23,037 nt of DNA from CAZADH01 sp964483805 (GTDB taxonomy: Bacteria; Muiribacteriota; Ozemobacteria; Ozemobacterales; Ozemobacteraceae), in assembly GCA_964483805.1 (NCBI GenBank), contig CAZADH010000073.1, positions 1 through 23,037 on the forward strand. Direction: 5' to 3'. The notes below the pieces were generated by a model, which did not search any database, was not told the origin of the DNA, and saw only the letters and a list, made by a program, of their open reading frames with translations. Position 1 is the stretch's first letter. Every line of letters starts with the position of its first letter. A program made the position numbers and the translations under genes. Of the stretch, positions 21,442 through 23,037 are shown piece after piece.

Positions 21442-22632
21442 TCAACACGGCACCACGCGAAACAGGCCACCCGAAATGCACAATCCCGGGCCGAAAGCGA
21501 GGTTGACGACCCACGCGCCAATACGGGTCTCGGGCCGCCCCAGCAGCGTCGCCCAGACATGTGGCAAGGTCGCCGACGACATGTTGCCGCAGGTGGCCAG
21601 AACTTCACGGCTGTCGCGGATCTGCGTCTCGGCGAGTGAAAACCGGTCGCGCACACAGTCGACGATTTTGGGCCCCCCCGGGTGCACGGCAAACACCGCG
21701 TCAGTCTGGATCTCGGCGAACGACACGCCCCCCTGCGCACACAGGCGCGCCACAAAACCATCGAGCGCCCCCACGATCAGGTCGGGAACGTTGCGCGACA
21801 GTCCCATGCGCATGCCGGTCTCGGTGCACTCCCACGACATGGCGCTCTCGGTGCCGGGAATCAACTCTTCATGAATTGCCACGACTTCGAGACCGGGCGC
21901 GGCGCCGCTCCCTGCCGCCTGCGTCTGCTGGTGCGTCGCCGAGTAACGGATGAAACCATCGGCAAACAGGCTCTGCACGACCAACTGCTCGGGCGAGTGA
22001 TCGGCCGGCTGCAGGTGCAACGAACAGATCTCGGTGTGCAGGATATCGACGCGGCCACCTCGGTCGCTGCGCCCGGTGGCCGGCAGCGGTGACGCCGCGA
22101 GCAGACCGCGCGCGACGCGAATCGCCGGCAACGCCGCGTAACACCCCATGTGGTAGGCGTGGGTGACCGTCGTCTGCGCGTGCCACCCGCGCCGGGTCAC
22201 CAGTTCTTGGGCACAACTCGGCGAGCGATACCCGGTGCAGGTGACATGAATGAGATGCGCCGGCGGTTCACGGTCATCGGGATAGAGCCGCTCGCACGCC
22301 CGTGCCGCCGCGAGACCGTAGTGAGCCGACCGCTCGCCCATCGTCGGCCCGGCCGGATCGGTGCGCAACGTATAGAGCACCATGGCGTCGAAGTCGGTGT
22401 GGGTGAAGTCGGCCACCGCCACCCGCCGGGTGCGGATCCGCTCGGGACCGCACCCATAACGCTGCAACAGCCCATACATGCGGGTTTCGAACTCGGCGAC
22501 GCCGCCCTCTCGCCCGCTGAAACCGGGCCGCAACGCTTCGGCCCGCGCATGCGCCTGCGCCAGCCAACGCAGCGTCGCCCCCTGCTCGAGTTGGTGATCC
22601 GGTGCAAGGCTTCGAAAATCGCAGAGAATCAC
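21442..22632 (-). CDS. Type III polyketide synthase (chalcone/stilbene synthase family)
   Basis: This 396-residue enzyme starts at GTG 22632, preferred over upstream starts because AGGA lies seven bases before it, the length then matches the family, and a promoter-like sequence lies upstream within the longer frame. The thiolase-fold catalytic triad is present: Cys164 in HMGCYAALPA, His317 in VFAVHPGGPKIVD, and Asn350 in TCGNMSSATLP. The C-terminal loop FGPGLCISGGLFR matches the usual GFGPG motif. The enzyme condenses acyl-CoA starters with malonyl-CoA units and cyclises them, giving alkylpyrones, alkylresorcinols or similar phenolic lipids. The product cannot be told from sequence by eye. 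It heads a minus-strand cluster with a U32-type Fe-S protein and a methyltransferase. Confidence 0.94.
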   Translation of the reverse strand: MILCDFRSLAPDHQLEQGATLRWLAQAHARAEALRPGFSGREGGVAEFETRMYGLLQRYGCGPERIRTRRVAVADFTHTDFDAMVLYTLRTDPAGPTMGERSAHYGLAAARACERLYPDDREPPAHLIHVTCTGYRSPSCAQELVTRRGWHAQTTVTHAYHMGCYAALPAIRVARGLLAASPLPATGRSDRGGRVDILHTEICSLHLQPADHSPEQLVVQSLFADGFIRYSATHQQTQAAGSGAAPGLEVVAIHEELIPGTESAMSWECTETGMRMGLSRNVPDLIVGALDGFVARLCAQGGVSFAEIQTDAVFAVHPGGPKIVDCVRDRFSLAETQIRDSREVLATCGNMSSATLPHVWATLLGRPETRIGAWVVNLAFGPGLCISGGLFRVVPC

Positions 22633-22706
22633 AGAGGTATCCTGACCGCGGCCCGGATCTCGCCGCACCCCGATACGGAATGCCGGGGTTTCGTTTTCAC
22701 GAAGTG

Positions 22707-22715
22707 ATGATACCA
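22707..22715 (-). promoter_or_regulatory. Extended -10 promoter of the PKS gene
   Basis: TGGTATCAT reads on the minus strand: a TATCAT -10 with the TG of an extended -10, about 75 bases before the GTG start. No good -35 is visible, which extended -10 promoters can tolerate. The rest of the 190-base gap to the upstream gene shows nothing clear. Confidence 0.4.
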
Positions 22716-22822
22716 CGGGATGACCCGCGGCGCGAACACACCCGGTGGCAACAAGCATCACCAAATGGAAGGTTCAGGCCGGTCGCCGCGGCCCCCGAAA
22801 CACTTGCAATATCACGTATGTA

Positions 22823-23037
22823 TCACCTCGACCATTTCGGCCGCAGGGTTCGATCGAAGGTCACATTGTAGACCATGCCGGGTTCGAGCTTGCCGGCAAA
22901 CGGCACCGCCGGCGCAAACATCACCGTCTCGAGCAATTCGGCAGCGTCGCGCACCAGCACCTGCCCGCGCCGGGACGCCAGCGCCCGGTCGAAACTCGCC
23001 GCGTCAGGCCAATGCAGGAACGCATACTCGTGGTCGT
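22823..23037 (-). CDS. C-terminal fragment of an unidentified protein (partial)
   Basis: The minus-strand frame is open from the window edge to a TGA at 22823-22825 and encodes the last 71 residues, from DHEYAFLHWPDAASFDRAL to RTLRPKWSR. The two other minus frames soon hit stops, and codon use matches the neighbours (G/C third positions), so I take it as real. The segment PAVPFAGKLEPGMVYNVTFDR looks like beta strands with a turn. I recognise no family. It lies about 190 bases upstream of the PKS, in the same direction, and could belong to the same cluster. Confidence 0.62.
   Translation of the reverse strand, partial: DHEYAFLHWPDAASFDRALASRRGQVLVRDAAELLETVMFAPAVPFAGKLEPGMVYNVTFDRTLRPKWSR

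Noticed and set aside
22632..22764. Longer PKS reading frame starting at 22764
   Set aside because: The extra 44 residues do not resemble the family N-terminus, and an extended -10 element and ribosome site support the GTG at 22632.
22805..22825. A third site resembling the 15-bp repeat (core ATACATAC on the minus strand)
   Set aside because: Only eight bases match, it overlaps the stop codon of the partial gene, and it lies nearly 200 bases from the PKS start.

Overview
The window is a GC-rich, gene-dense stretch of a Gram-negative-type bacterial chromosome: it has an outer-membrane barrel end, several exported proteins, and a twitching-type ATPase. A run of ten Ns marks a join in a draft assembly, perhaps a metagenome bin. 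Shine-Dalgarno sequences are usually clear (AGGAG types), and GTG or TTG starts are favoured at several genes. No rRNA, tRNA or CRISPR array was seen. I cannot fix the phylum; the mixture (type III PKS, cyclic-nucleotide-domain/PilT fusion, exported endonuclease I) would fit Planctomycetota, Myxococcota or similar lineages, but that is a guess.

Layout. Positions 1-3723 (+) hold one apparent operon: the end of a porin-like protein, an FMN-binding-like exported protein, a small exported OB-fold protein, a MacB/FtsX-type permease and its ATPase. 3850-9925 (all -) holds a hybrid sensor histidine kinase, an M48 metalloprotease paired with an AIM24/TIGR00266 protein, and a BaiN/YhiN-type flavoprotein that contains the N gap. 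10027-12374 (-) is a compact restriction-modification island of visibly lower GC: a cytosine-5 methyltransferase, a probable restriction endonuclease and a Vsr mismatch endonuclease, tightly spaced or overlapping.

12586-15559 (-) carries a secreted endonuclease I and a PilT-like ATPase fused to an N-terminal cyclic-nucleotide-binding domain. A divergent promoter region separates this from a UshA-like exported 5'-nucleotidase (+), which ends at a strong bidirectional terminator. 17502-19298 (-) is a large exported helical protein of unknown function behind a promoter that overlaps a perfect palindrome.

19477-23037 (-) looks like a small biosynthetic cluster: a type III polyketide synthase, a U32-family Fe-S protein with an extra C-terminal CxxCxxCxxxC motif, a SAM methyltransferase overlapping it, and the end of an unidentified upstream gene. 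The most interesting proposal is that the U32 protein is an oxygen-independent tailoring enzyme for a polyketide-derived lipid or quinone. Next come the cNMP-PilT fusion, the transporter operon with its redox-like partners, and a 15-bp AT-rich sequence repeated upstream of two minus-strand genes.
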